NCBI GenBank assembly: GCA_934668295.1
Contig: CAKUND010000001.1
Location: 1 to 59,646, forward strand
Source: an uncultured Oscillospiraceae bacterium
GTDB taxonomy: Bacteria; Bacillota; Clostridia; Oscillospirales; Oscillospiraceae
Direction of reading: 5' to 3'
DNA: 59,646 nucleotides
The notes beneath the pieces are model-generated. The model searched no databases and was not told where the DNA came from. It saw nothing but the letters and a program-made list of their open reading frames with translations. Of the stretch, positions 24,689 to 32,640 are shown piece after piece. The first letter of the stretch is position 1; each line of letters begins with the position of its first letter. Made by a program: the position numbers and the translations under genes.

Positions 24689-26044
24689 TTGTGCTTTTTT
24701 ATAGACCCATGCGTTCGGCAGGGGACGGCCGCCGGTGTAGCGGAGAGGGGAGGACGACGACTGCGTGACGTATTCGCCGTCGAACCAGAGCATGGCGCTC
24801 GAACCGCCGTCGAGATTGATGGCCTGCATGCACTTGTGCTGCAGCAAAATCTCGGAGCAGTTGTTGACGCTCGTGCCGAGGATGCCCTCGAGCGGATACC
24901 GGCCCTCGATGACCAGCATGAGGATCTCGTGCTTTTCGCTCTGGCCGATGCAGGCACGCGGCTGCTCGCCGGTCCAGTAATCGTCCATGATCTTTTTGCC
25001 GTCGACGATGAGCGCGGGCGTGAACTCCGCCGCGTCGGTGCAGTCCGCGCCGACGGGGGACAGCGCGTCCTTGATATAGAACAGGTTGTCCTCGTGCAGC
25101 TCGATGCGCTTGTAGGCGTAGGCGGAGAAGTGGTCGCCGTAGGCCGTGCCGTTGGACATGGTATAGCCTGCGAGCTGGCCGCCGTTGCCGCCGCCGTTGG
25201 GGTCGAGGAAGCCGTTGGCGTTCATGGCCAGCACACCGTTGTGCGCTGCGGCGATCTCGCCGGAGAGCTGTCCGGCGGTGCCGAGCGTCGCGGCCATTTC
25301 GATGGACAGAAGCGACGGATCCTTGCCCACAGCCAGCACGCCGCGGTAGCCCTTGCCGGAAATGCGCAGGAGCAGCACGCCGTCCTTGGCGTCGATGGCA
25401 AGCACCTGCTCGCCGAAAATGGACTGGATGGACGTGCCCTCGTCGTCAAAGCCCGCCTCATTGATGTAAATATGATCCCAGCCGTTTGCAAGCGTGTCGG
25501 GGTGTTCGGCCAGATACGCCTCCATCGACGTGCGGTCGAGCTCCCAGAAGACGGTGTAGAAATTCTCCTGCGCCTGCTTTTCCTGCTCCTCGGGCGTCTG
25601 GGTGTCGTCCTTTGCGTCCGATTCATGTGTGACGTTGGGGTCGATATGTGTGATGTTGCCGTCCGCGTCCGACGGTGTGTCCGTCCCGGCGGTGTCGGCC
25701 TTCTTGCCCCAGTTGGAGTTGGACTCTACGCCGACCTGTGCAGTTTTGACAAGGCCGTATTCATACCGCACCTCGTCGATGACGTCCTTGGGAATGAAAT
25801 AGGTCGCCAGCCACTGGTGACGCATGGTGTCCATCGCGGTGTTGATGTAAATCGTCCGCCATTTTTTGACGAAGCTGTTGTTCGTATATACGCAGAAGAA
25901 GTACAGCGCCTCGAGGCAGAGGATGACGAGCAGCCAGATGGCAAGCGTCTTCAGGGGCTTTTTGACCTTCTGCTTCTTCGCCCGTCCGGAGCGCTTGGCT
26001 ACGCGCGCGCCGCCGGTCGAGCTGAACAGTTTGACCTGTGACAT
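24686..26044 (-). CDS. Membrane-anchored phosphodiester glycosidase-family protein
   Basis: 452 residues. A basic N-terminus (RSGRAKKQKVKKPLK) precedes one membrane helix (LAIWLLVILCLEALYFFCVY, residues about 35-54), then a Thr/Asp-rich linker and a C-terminal NAGPA/phosphodiester glycosidase domain (about 225-450) with MNANGFLDPNGGG, ACIGQSEKHEILMLVIEGR and the end block QAINLDGGSSAMLWFDGEY. The family contains the mammalian enzyme that uncovers mannose-6-phosphate and bacterial proteins removing GlcNAc phosphodiesters from cell-wall polymers. The domain should face the outside. The LDGGSS motif holds the metal/catalytic residues. The start follows TGGAGAGATTCG. It stands alone, convergent to tex. 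Confidence 0.85.
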   Translation of the reverse strand: MSQVKLFSSTGGARVAKRSGRAKKQKVKKPLKTLAIWLLVILCLEALYFFCVYTNNSFVKKWRTIYINTAMDTMRHQWLATYFIPKDVIDEVRYEYGLVKTAQVGVESNSNWGKKADTAGTDTPSDADGNITHIDPNVTHESDAKDDTQTPEEQEKQAQENFYTVFWELDRTSMEAYLAEHPDTLANGWDHIYINEAGFDDEGTSIQSIFGEQVLAIDAKDGVLLLRISGKGYRGVLAVGKDPSLLSIEMAATLGTAGQLSGEIAAAHNGVLAMNANGFLDPNGGGNGGQLAGYTMSNGTAYGDHFSAYAYKRIELHEDNLFYIKDALSPVGADCTDAAEFTPALIVDGKKIMDDYWTGEQPRACIGQSEKHEILMLVIEGRYPLEGILGTSVNNCSEILLQHKCMQAINLDGGSSAMLWFDGEYVTQSSSSPLRYTGGRPLPNAWVYKKAQ

Positions 26045-26163
26045 CGAATCTCTCCAGTATCAATAAAATCACATATGAATGCATTCTATCACACATCGCC
26101 GCAGGAATCAAACCTTTTCCCAGAAAGTTAAGAAATATTTACAATTTGGTGCAGAATCGCCAC

Positions 26164-26934
26164 TTATTTTGCGCCAGTTTGTGTGCTTTGTCTGACGGTG
26201 CCGGGCTCGGCCTCCAGATTTTTACCGTATTCGACCGTTCCGATGCGGCAGCCGTGCCCGATGCGGACGTATTTGCCGCGGACGATCTCCGCCTCGACAT
26301 TCTCCAGCTCGATGTTGTCGCCCTCGATCGAGCCGATGCGCGCACAGCCGGGGCTCGTATGGAAGATGCCGAGGATCGTCGTCGTGTCCTTCTGCAGGAC
26401 GCGGATGGTTCCGCCGCCAATGGAGCCAATGTGTACCGCGCGGTTGGCCGAGAGCTCGACCGTCTCCGCGTTCAGAAGTCCGCCGATCTGTACCGCACCG
26501 CTCAAAGTTGCCGTCTCTGCTTCGATATCCCCGCTGACCCGGCACGAACCGGAGGAACGGAACGCCCGGCAGTGGACGCTGCCCGCTTCCAGAGAGCCGG
26601 ACGCGCGGAGCTCGTCCGCCGTGAACGCCTGCTCTGTCTGCAGCGAACCGGAGACGGACGCAAGCCCTTCTACCTGAACCGACTGCGCGGAAAATGCGCC
26701 CGAGGCCGACAGGCTGCCGCAGCGGACGCTTCCGTCCACCTTGCCCGCGCCGCTCGTGTACAGCTCACCCGCACAGTCCACGTCGCCCTGCACCTTCGCC
26801 GCGCCGGAGCAGTGCAGCTCCTCGCATTTGAGACTGCCGTTGACTCTGCCCGCGCCGCTGATCGAGACTCTGCGGTATTCGCCGCCCGGCATGGTGCTCG
26901 AGCCGGAAATCTTCATATCAATGTGTTCGTTCAT
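26164..26934 (-). CDS. Bactofilin-like polymer-forming protein (YhbE/YhbF type)
   Basis: 256 residues made largely of short beta repeats with the pattern x-S/C-G-x-V/A-x-G-x-V/D: ISGAGRVNGSLKCEELHCSG, AAKVQGDVDCAGELYTSGAG and KVDGSVRCGSLSASGAFSAQ. They predict a right-handed beta-helix as in bactofilins, which polymerise into filaments without nucleotide. The C-terminal third (GCRIGTVEYGKNLEAEPG) is a less regular continuation. The ATG at 26,934 follows CTGAAGGAGGAAGCATT; the open frame to 27,219 is antisense and out-of-context. It overlaps the YhbD-like regulator gene by four bases, the same pairing as yhbD-yhbE-yhbF in Bacillus. Confidence 0.85.
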   Translation of the reverse strand: MNEHIDMKISGSSTMPGGEYRRVSISGAGRVNGSLKCEELHCSGAAKVQGDVDCAGELYTSGAGKVDGSVRCGSLSASGAFSAQSVQVEGLASVSGSLQTEQAFTADELRASGSLEAGSVHCRAFRSSGSCRVSGDIEAETATLSGAVQIGGLLNAETVELSANRAVHIGSIGGGTIRVLQKDTTTILGIFHTSPGCARIGSIEGDNIELENVEAEIVRGKYVRIGHGCRIGTVEYGKNLEAEPGTVRQSTQTGAK

Positions 26935-27320
26935 AATGCTTCCTCCTTCAGATGCTCCAGTATATCGGTTTTGTGTTCGCCCTCGGTCAGATACAGATGT
27001 AAAAGCTCGTCGAGGGGATAGGTCTTCAGTCCGTACTTTGTCTCCAGCACCAGTGTTCGCCGTGCGGCGGCCGCCTGCTTCTGCCCGGCCAGCTCCGCGG
27101 CCAGTTCTTCGAGCGACACGCGCTCCTTGCTTTCCAGGATCCGCTCCACACGCAGGCAGATCTGCTTTGTGTGGAAATAGGTCTCCTGTCCGTTCGGCGT
27201 CGAACGCCGCAAAAACCATGCCTCCGGGATCAGCCCCATCCGCTTCCAGCGGTACAGCGCGCCATAGGAGATCCCATAGCGCTCCAGCAGCTCCTTCTTG
27301 GAAATCAGATCCTCATCCAT
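26931..27320 (-). CDS. YhbD-family helix-turn-helix protein (DUF4004)
   Basis: 129 residues: MDEDLISKKELLERYGISYG followed by ALYRWKRMGLIPEAWF is a MerR-like winged helix-turn-helix that starts at the very N-terminus, with RRSTPNGQETYFH as the wing. The C-terminal half (VERILESKERVSLEELAAEL) is helical and probably gives dimerisation. YhbD-like proteins accompany bactofilins. The promoter in front contains palindromes placed both between -35 and -10 and after -10, so the protein probably controls its own operon. The start follows CCGAAGGAGGGTATCC. Confidence 0.85.
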   Translation of the reverse strand: MDEDLISKKELLERYGISYGALYRWKRMGLIPEAWFLRRSTPNGQETYFHTKQICLRVERILESKERVSLEELAAELAGQKQAAAARRTLVLETKYGLKTYPLDELLHLYLTEGEHKTDILEHLKEEAL

Positions 27321-27346
27321 GGATACCCTCCTTCGGAACAGTGTTA

Positions 27347-27361
27347 CGTAACATTGTTACG
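27347..27361. promoter_or_regulatory. Palindromic operator, downstream copy
   Basis: CGTAACATTGTTACG is a perfect interrupted palindrome. It shares the 13-mer TAACATTGTTACG with the copy at 27,375-27,389, centre to centre 28 bases away. It lies just after the -10 of the yhbD-type promoter on the minus strand. Confidence 0.65.
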
Positions 27362-27367
27362 GTACGC

Positions 27368-27396
27368 ATGATAGCATAACATTGTTACGTTGTCAA
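27368..27396 (-). promoter_or_regulatory. Promoter of the yhbD-bactofilin operon with operator in its spacer
   Basis: Read on the minus strand, TTGACA (27,396-27,391) and TATCAT (27,373-27,368) are separated by 17 bases. The spacer is filled by the palindrome CGTAACAATGTTATG (27,389-27,375). An operator inside the spacer is the hallmark of MerR-type control, and YhbD has a MerR-like DNA-binding domain. Confidence 0.75.
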
Positions 27397-27452
27397 GCGT
27401 TTTTTTACCTATGCCGACAGTCCGGCATGTCCGCCGGAGCCATACACAGGCC

Positions 27453-27481
27453 TTGCCTTTCCGGCGCGGTTCTGATACAAT
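27453..27481 (+). promoter_or_regulatory. Promoter of the TetR-family gene
   Basis: TTGCCT (27,453-27,458), a 17-base spacer and TACAAT (27,476-27,481), with an extended TG. The start point would be near 27,488, giving a very short leader before the GTG at 27,505. It diverges from the yhbD-type promoter. Confidence 0.55.
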
Positions 27482-27504
27482 ATGATAAACTGCAAGGAAG
27501 GGAT

Positions 27505-28194
27505 GTGAGCCTCATCGCGATCACAAATGCAAGCCTGCCGTCGAAGAAGCGGATCCTGACGGTCTGCGTCAAGCTGTTTCTCGAGCAGGGCTATAAAAAA
27601 ACGACCGTCGCCCAGATCGTGCAGCAGGCGTCTGTCTCCAACAGCATCTTTCAGAATATCTTCCGCGCCAAGGACGGCGTACTGACCGAGCTTGCGGCGT
27701 TCATGCTCTCCAATCAGTTCGCCATGGCCCGCAGCATGGCCGGCGCGCAGCTGCCGCCTGTCTGTGTCTACGCTGTAGAGACGGCCATTCAGATGACGCT
27801 GACGGAGCTGAACGAAAATCTGCGCGAGATCTACATCGAAGCCTACACGCAGAAGGAGGCCTCGGACTATATCTTCCGCGAGACGGCGAAGGAGCTGCAG
27901 CAGATCTTCGGCCCCTATCAGCCGGAGCTGACCGGGCAGGACTTTTATTACATGGAGCTCGGCTCCGCCGGGATCATGCGGGCCTATATGGCGCACCCCT
28001 GCGACGAGGAGCTGACGCTGGAAAAGAAACTGCGCATGTTCCTCACCATGAGCCTGCGGGCGTATCATGTCCCGGAGGACGAAATTCAGAAGACTGTGGA
28101 CTTTATCGGCAGCATGGACATCCGCGCCGTCTCCGAGCGCGTCATGCACGAGCTTTTCCGTGCGCTTGCCATGCGCTTTGAATTCACGCTGTAG
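27505..28194 (+). CDS. TetR/AcrR-family transcriptional regulator
   Basis: 229 residues. The N-terminal domain reads KKRILTVCVKLFLEQGYKKT then TVAQIVQQASVSNSIFQNIF, a TetR helix-turn-helix with the recognition helix in the latter part. The remaining about 170 residues are helical and form the ligand pocket and dimer face; they are not specific enough to name a ligand. GTG at 27,505 is chosen because AAGGAAGGGAT lies directly upstream and the promoter ends just before it; the longer open frame from 27,382 crosses the divergent promoter. No neighbouring efflux pump or enzyme indicates the target, so it may act elsewhere. Confidence 0.85.
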   Translation: MSLIAITNASLPSKKRILTVCVKLFLEQGYKKTTVAQIVQQASVSNSIFQNIFRAKDGVLTELAAFMLSNQFAMARSMAGAQLPPVCVYAVETAIQMTLTELNENLREIYIEAYTQKEASDYIFRETAKELQQIFGPYQPELTGQDFYYMELGSAGIMRAYMAHPCDEELTLEKKLRMFLTMSLRAYHVPEDEIQKTVDFIGSMDIRAVSERVMHELFRALAMRFEFTL

Positions 28195-28234
28195 ATCCGG
28201 TGGATCCAGCTTATGGTCCTGCACGGATATAAAA

Positions 28235-28272
28235 GCCTCCCCTTGCCGCGCAAGGGGAGGCGATATTTTTTG
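28235..28272 (+). terminator. Terminator after the TetR-family gene
   Basis: GCCTCCCCTTG and CAAGGGGAGGC form a perfect 11-bp stem with loop CCGCG, followed by GATATTTTTTG. Confidence 0.85.
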
Positions 28273-28326
28273 AAGAAGATGCAGTGAATCCGCACGCCCC
28301 TGCACGCCTCTGCTTTTGGCGCAGCG

Positions 28327-28989
28327 TTACGGCAGCACCAGCACGCATGCGGCCTGCTTTTCGGGCAGATCGGAGAATACGTCGTCGGGGGAGTAGGCCG
28401 CCGCGATGTATCCGTCCAGGATCGTCTGCGCCAGCTGGCCGGTCACGCGGTACAGCCGCGCACCGTTCTCCGTCAGTTCATACGGCATTGTCTCCAGCTC
28501 GGAAGGAACACCGCTGTTCCACACCAGCAGCACATCCAGCCCTGTCTCGGCGGAAAGCTCCGCCGCCTGCTGTGCGGCGGCCTCGTCCGGCGCTTCTGCG
28601 CCGGTCTGCGTGAAGATCTGCTCGACTGCCGAGCCGACATTGACCGTCACGATACTGTCCTTCTCAAACCCGGGCAGCGCAATGAGCCGCGCCCGTCCTG
28701 CCAGCAGCACGAGCGCGGCTGCCGCCGCGATGGCCGCGGCGGGAACCCAGGCGCGGCGCGACCTCTGCTTTTTCTCCTGCCGGATCGCCTGCATCACGCC
28801 GTCGTGCAGCGCCGCGGGCGGCTCCAGCTCGCTTTTCTGCAGCAGCGCGTCCAGCTCGTGCAGCTGCCGCCGTGTTTCCCGGCAGTCCGGACAGGCGTCC
28901 AGATGGGCCTGCAGCGCTGCCGCTTCCTCCGGCGTCAGCGCCTCGTTCAGCTCCCGGTTCATGAGCTCCAGCGCGTTTTCACAGTTCAT
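28327..28989 (-). CDS. Membrane-bound anti-sigma factor with zinc-finger domain
   Basis: 220 residues. The N-terminal zf-HC2 motif is complete: CENALELMNRELNEALTPEE then HLDACPDCRETRRQL (H-x3-C-x2-C). A membrane helix follows a basic stretch at residues about 83-102 (AWVPAAAIAAAAALVLLAG), and the external C-terminal part of about 115 residues is unlike named families. It should hold the ECF sigma factor encoded directly upstream until an envelope signal releases it. The gap between the two genes is 18 bases, so they are co-transcribed. Confidence 0.88.
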   Translation of the reverse strand: MNCENALELMNRELNEALTPEEAAALQAHLDACPDCRETRRQLHELDALLQKSELEPPAALHDGVMQAIRQEKKQRSRRAWVPAAAIAAAAALVLLAGRARLIALPGFEKDSIVTVNVGSAVEQIFTQTGAEAPDEAAAQQAAELSAETGLDVLLVWNSGVPSELETMPYELTENGARLYRVTGQLAQTILDGYIAAAYSPDDVFSDLPEKQAACVLVLP

Positions 28990-29007
28990 GGCTCGCCCAC
29001 CTCCTGT

Positions 29008-29610
29008 TTATTCCGATCGTTTAGACGCGTCGGTTTCAAAAAAGTTCCCGGCGTCCAATCTTTTTTTCAATTGGAGCCGCGCACGCGCCAGACGCGACTT
29101 GACCGTCCCGACCGGAAGCTCCATGATCTGCGCGATCTGCTCATACGGCAGCTGACGCACCACGCGAAGCTCCAGAATTTCGCGGAAATCGACCGGCAGC
29201 GCGTTCATCGCGTTCCGGATGGCCTCCTGCTTTTCGTTGAAGATCACGCGCTCCTCCGGCAGCGGCGCGGGGTCGGGGACCGACAGCTCCTTCCCCTCGT
29301 CCTCGCCGTCGGAAAATGTGAGCGAAACGTGCTGCTGCCGCTTCTGTTTGCGCAGAAAGTCAATGCAGACGTTCTGCGTCAGCCGGTAGAGCCAGGTGGA
29401 AAACGCCGCGTCAAACTGATACTGCGCCAGCATCCGCCACAGCTTCAAAAACACCTCCTGTGACAGATCGAGCGCGTCCTCGGCATTTCCCGCCATGCGG
29501 TAACAGATATTGTAGACCGGCTTCTGATGCAGCAGCATCAGCTGTTCAAATGCGGCTGCGTCCTGCGCGGCCGCTCTGCGGATCAGACTGTCGTCCTGCA
29601 AGGGCTTCAC
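29008..29610 (-). CDS. ECF-type RNA polymerase sigma factor (SigW/RpoE-like)
   Basis: 200 residues. Region 2 is FEQLMLLHQKPVYNICYRMA with AEDALDLSQEVFLKLWRML and FSTWLYRLTQNVCIDFLRKQ; region 4 is MNALPVDFREILELRVVRQL then PYEQIAQIMELPVGTVKSRL. A variable acidic linker separates them. It directs RNA polymerase to a small extracytoplasmic-stress regulon and is paired with the anti-sigma factor downstream. It overlaps dusB by four bases. No conserved AAC/CGT-type autoregulatory promoter was recognised in front of dusB, so expression probably starts further upstream. Confidence 0.92.
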   Translation of the reverse strand: MKPLQDDSLIRRAAAQDAAAFEQLMLLHQKPVYNICYRMAGNAEDALDLSQEVFLKLWRMLAQYQFDAAFSTWLYRLTQNVCIDFLRKQKRQQHVSLTFSDGEDEGKELSVPDPAPLPEERVIFNEKQEAIRNAMNALPVDFREILELRVVRQLPYEQIAQIMELPVGTVKSRLARARLQLKKRLDAGNFFETDASKRSE

Positions 29611-30572
29611 CTCAAATCTCTCTTGATCCCGTCTGCGATCCGTTCGATCTCGTCCATCGTCGAGATCGACGAAATTTTTTCCTTATAATAGCCGCTGTGC
29701 GCCACGCCGCGCAGATACCACGCAAAGTGCTTCCGCGCCTCCAGACAGGCGATGTGCTCGCCCTTGTCCTGCGCCGCAAGGCGGAACTGCCGCAGGGCTG
29801 TATCGACCCGGCCGCACAGCGGCGGCGTTTCCGGCACAGCCTCGCCGCGCAGCGCGGCCTGCGCCTGCCGAAATACCCACGGGTCGCCGAACGTCGTCCG
29901 GCCCAGCATGAGCATATCCGCGCCCGTGCGCGCCTTGCACTTCACCGCATCCTCCGCCGTGAAAATATCGCCGTTGGCGATCACGGGGATCTTCACGGCC
30001 TCCCTGACCGCGCGGATGCAGTCCCAGTCGGCGACGCCGGAATAGAGCATCGTCTTCGTCCGCCCGTGGACGGCGATCGCCGACGCGCCCGCCTGCTCCA
30101 GCATTGCGGCCAGCTCCGGCGCGTTGCACGAGCCCTTGTCCCAGCCCTTGCGCATCTTGACCGTGACCGGAACCGGCACGGCCCTCACAACGGCCTCGAC
30201 GATCCGCGCCGCCTTTTCCGGGTTCTTCATCAGGGCGCTCCCGTCGCCGTTGTTCGCGATCTTCGGCATGGGGCAGCCCATGTTGATGTCGATAAAATCC
30301 GCGCCGGACGCCTCCAGCGCCAGCGCCGCGCCGTCGGCCATGACAGAAGGGTCATTGCCGAAGATCTGCGCGCCGCAGACACCGATGGGCGTTTTATGCA
30401 GCAGGCTTCTGCTCTTTTTATCCTGATAGATCAGCGCCCGGGACGAGACCATTTCCGTCACCGTCACTGCCGCGCCCAATTCTGCGCAGACCGTGCGGAA
30501 CGCCAGATCCGTCACGCCGGCCATCGGCGCGAGCACCAGATCGCCCGCGATTTCCAGAGTTCCAAGTCTCAT
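29607..30572 (-). CDS. dusB: tRNA-dihydrouridine synthase, DusB type
   Basis: 321 residues. The FMN-dependent TIM barrel begins LVLAPMAGVTDLAFRTVCAE; the substrate Cys is in DINMGCPMPKIANNGDGSAL, and flavin/tRNA contacts appear in VTVKMRKGWDKGS, AIAVHGRTKTMLYSG, VIANGDIFTAEDAV and MLGRTTFGDPWVF. It reduces uridines in the D-loop of tRNAs. DusB near stress regulators or nucleotide enzymes is frequent in Firmicutes. ATG at 30,572 is used because the fold starts directly there; the open frame to 30,830 is antisense to the deaminase. It overlaps the sigma-factor gene. Confidence 0.93.
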   Translation of the reverse strand: MRLGTLEIAGDLVLAPMAGVTDLAFRTVCAELGAAVTVTEMVSSRALIYQDKKSRSLLHKTPIGVCGAQIFGNDPSVMADGAALALEASGADFIDINMGCPMPKIANNGDGSALMKNPEKAARIVEAVVRAVPVPVTVKMRKGWDKGSCNAPELAAMLEQAGASAIAVHGRTKTMLYSGVADWDCIRAVREAVKIPVIANGDIFTAEDAVKCKARTGADMLMLGRTTFGDPWVFRQAQAALRGEAVPETPPLCGRVDTALRQFRLAAQDKGEHIACLEARKHFAWYLRGVAHSGYYKEKISSISTMDEIERIADGIKRDLR

Positions 30573-30574
30573 AC

Positions 30575-31051
30575 TTATACTTCCAATGTGTCGTCCTGAT
30601 CGATCCAGTCCTGCACCCGCACGACCGTGAAATCCGTTTCCGTATTGCGGATGACCACGCGCCGCAGTCCTGCGTTGATGATCATGCGCCTGCACATCGA
30701 GCAGGAGGTCGCGTCGGACAGGATCTGGCCCGTTTTCGCGTCGTGGCCGACGAGATAAATGTCGCCCCCGATGCACTCGTTGCGGGAGGCGGAGATGATC
30801 GCGTTCGCCTCGGCATGGACGCTGCGGCACAGCTCATAGCGCTCGCCGCGCGGCACGCGCATCTGCTCGCGCACGCAGTAGCCGAGATCGGAGCAGTTTT
30901 TCCGCCCGCGCGGCGCGCCGTTATACCCCGTTGCGACGATCTCGTCGTTGCGGACGATGATCGCGCCGTATTGCCGGCGCAGGCACGTCGAGCGCTCGAG
31001 CACCGTCTCGGCAATGTCCAGATAATAATTCTCCTTTACGATCCGTTCCAT
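30575..31051 (-). CDS. Deoxycytidylate (dCMP) deaminase family protein
   Basis: 158 residues. The zinc motif HAEANAI (His and the proton-shuttling Glu) and the second half TSCSMCRRMIINAGLRRVVI (two Cys ligands) are both complete. The insertion GYNGAPRGRKNCSDLGYCVR between them is typical of dCMP deaminase/ComEB, which converts dCMP to dUMP for dTMP synthesis. It ends 2 bases before the dusB start, so both are co-transcribed. The start follows GCGGGAGGGACGCGCC. Confidence 0.92.
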   Translation of the reverse strand: MERIVKENYYLDIAETVLERSTCLRRQYGAIIVRNDEIVATGYNGAPRGRKNCSDLGYCVREQMRVPRGERYELCRSVHAEANAIISASRNECIGGDIYLVGHDAKTGQILSDATSCSMCRRMIINAGLRRVVIRNTETDFTVVRVQDWIDQDDTLEV

Positions 31052-31121
31052 GGCGCGTCCCTCCCGCAGCTCTTTTTCTGATTAGTATATCATACTCTTT
31101 TTTACAGGGCAACTGAAATCC

Positions 31122-31150
31122 TTGCTCTTATCCGCGATTTATGGTATACT
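31122..31150 (+). promoter_or_regulatory. Promoter of the secreted deacetylase-like gene
   Basis: TTGCTC (31,122-31,127), exactly 17 bases, then TATACT (31,145-31,150). The start point lies about 28 bases before the start codon at 31,185, with AGGAAGAAAGGCGG between. Confidence 0.6.
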
Positions 31151-31184
31151 GTGTAGGAATCTCAGGAAGAAAGGCGGCGAAACC

Positions 31185-32249
31185 ATGAAGCTGCGCAGAT
31201 GGGTCTGTTTTCTTTTGTGTCTTGTGCTGACCGTGTGCCTGTGCACGCCTGCGCTGGCCGAGGGCGAGCTGTTCTTCGTCGCCGTCAACGACACCATCCC
31301 CCTGACGCTGAGCGTCTTCCCGACCTACTCCGGCGGCACGCTTTATGTGCCCTATCAGGTCTTCGACAGTCAGCCGTGCGGCGTTACGCCGTCGTATAAT
31401 CAGGTCAAGCAGACCTACGTTCTGCTCAGCCGCGGACGGCAGATGCTCTTTGATCTGGCCGCCGGGACCGTCAGCGACGAGAGCGGCAGCGTCTCGTCCG
31501 CAAACGTGCTGTACCGCGGCGGCAATCTCTATCTGCCACTTACCTTCTGCGCCTCGCACTTCGGCCTTAAGACCACGATGCTTGAATCTGCAGACGGCTA
31601 TCAGGTCCTGCGCTTTACCGACGGCAGCGAGGTCTACGACGATTCGCTGTTCATCGAAAAGGCCGAAAATCTGATCGCCTACCGCGTCCGGCAGAACCAG
31701 AGCGGCTCGCAGTCCCAGGAAAAGCCCGCCGACCGCCCCAACGGCGGCGCGCAGGGCACGCAGGAGCAGCCTGCCGCAGAAAAAAAGCCCGCGACCGTCT
31801 ATCTTGCCTTTACCGGCAGCGAGACGATGCGCGGCAGCATGGCTGCGCTGGAAACCTACAAGCTGCGCGGGACATTCTTCCTGACGGAAGCGGAAATTCT
31901 CTCCGATCCGCCGCTGGTCTTTGAGCTGCTTGCCGCAGGCCATGCCCTCGGCGTTACCGCCGAAGACGGCGCGGAAGACCTCCCTGACGCGCTTGCGCGC
32001 GCGAACGACGCGCTCTGCGCCCTCACCTGCCAGAAGACGCTGCTTGCCCTTCTGCCCGCCGACGCGCAGGCCCCGGACGGTTATTGCGTGTTCCACAAGC
32101 CGGCTTCTCCTGTTTCCGCTGCCGACGCTGCCGCCTCCGAAACCGCACATCTGCTCATCTGCTCTGGAAGCGCCGAAGCAGATCTCTATACCCTGTTTTC
32201 CGCCGACGCCCGCATCCTCCAGCTGCTCGAAACGACCGACCGCGTATGA
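31185..32249 (+). CDS. Secreted protein: copper-amine-oxidase-N-like domain plus degenerate polysaccharide-deacetylase domain
   Basis: 354 residues. A signal peptide (MKLRRWVCFLLCLVLTVCLC, cleavage after TPALA) is followed by a stalk-like domain (about 28-165: VAVNDTIPLTLSVFPTYSGG, LYLPLTFCASHFGLKTT), a linker rich in Gln/Pro, and a C-terminal NodB-like fold beginning ATVYLAFTGSETMRGS and continuing LRGTFFLTEAEI and LVFELLAAGHALGVTAED. In active NodB deacetylases the first motif reads TFDDG and the second GHxxxxH with metal-binding residues. Here they are AFTGS and GHALGVTAE, so the metal site is gone and only about 140 residues of the fold remain. It is probably a cell-wall binding or regulatory protein, not a deacetylase. 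Confidence 0.65.
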   Translation: MKLRRWVCFLLCLVLTVCLCTPALAEGELFFVAVNDTIPLTLSVFPTYSGGTLYVPYQVFDSQPCGVTPSYNQVKQTYVLLSRGRQMLFDLAAGTVSDESGSVSSANVLYRGGNLYLPLTFCASHFGLKTTMLESADGYQVLRFTDGSEVYDDSLFIEKAENLIAYRVRQNQSGSQSQEKPADRPNGGAQGTQEQPAAEKKPATVYLAFTGSETMRGSMAALETYKLRGTFFLTEAEILSDPPLVFELLAAGHALGVTAEDGAEDLPDALARANDALCALTCQKTLLALLPADAQAPDGYCVFHKPASPVSAADAAASETAHLLICSGSAEADLYTLFSADARILQLLETTDRV

Positions 32250-32331
32250 CCGCCCCGCCCAAAAAAATTTCGGATTTCAGAAAAAAGTACTTGCATTTTC
32301 CGAAAAGATCTGATAGAATAACTCCGCCGAT

Positions 32332-32407
32332 GGGGGTATAGCTCAGCTGGGAGAGCGCATGACTGGCAGTCATGAGGTCAGCGGTTCGATCCCGCTTATC
32401 TCCACCA
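32332..32407 (+). tRNA. tRNA-Ala, anticodon GGC
   Basis: A full cloverleaf of 76 bases with encoded CCA. Acceptor arms are GGGGGTA and TATCTCC with the alanine identity pair G3-U70, the D-arm is GCTCAGCTGGGAGAGC, and the anticodon stem CATGA/TCATG encloses loop CTGGCAG. The T-arm has GGTTCGATC. It reads GCC codons. Its 3' end borders a tyrosine integrase gene and is therefore the likely attachment site of the element that follows. Confidence 0.95.
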
Positions 32408-32408
32408 G

Positions 32409-32446
32409 AAAAGTCCTGAAATCTCATGATTTCAGGACTTTTTCTT
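32409..32446 (+). terminator. Terminator after the tRNA
   Basis: AAAAGTCCTGAAATC (32,409-32,423) and GATTTCAGGACTTTT (32,428-32,442) form a perfect 15-bp stem with a TCAT loop, continued by TTC TTT. It starts two bases after the CCA end. Confidence 0.85.
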
Positions 32447-32640
32447 TACTTTCTAGCGCAAATAATCGGCCGCATTTCTTCCTTCATGCGACCTGACCCA
32501 GATTTGACCCAAACGGGCGCTTAAACGCGGTGGATTTATTGAGATTTATTTGACAAAACAGCACGAATATACCATTCTCCAATCGTTTTCCGAATATTTT
32601 AACGGCGGCTGCAGCTTGCAGCCGCCGCTTTGATTTTAGC
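32447..32640. other. Junction region between tRNA terminator and integrase
   Basis: No gene. In the stretch are CGACCTGACCCAGATTTGAC and a small hairpin (GCGGCTGC/GCAGCCGC, about 32,604-32,627) just downstream of the integrase stop, which probably terminates that gene. Integrase binding arms and the attachment core may lie here; no repeat of the tRNA 3' end was recognised elsewhere in the window. Confidence 0.4.
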
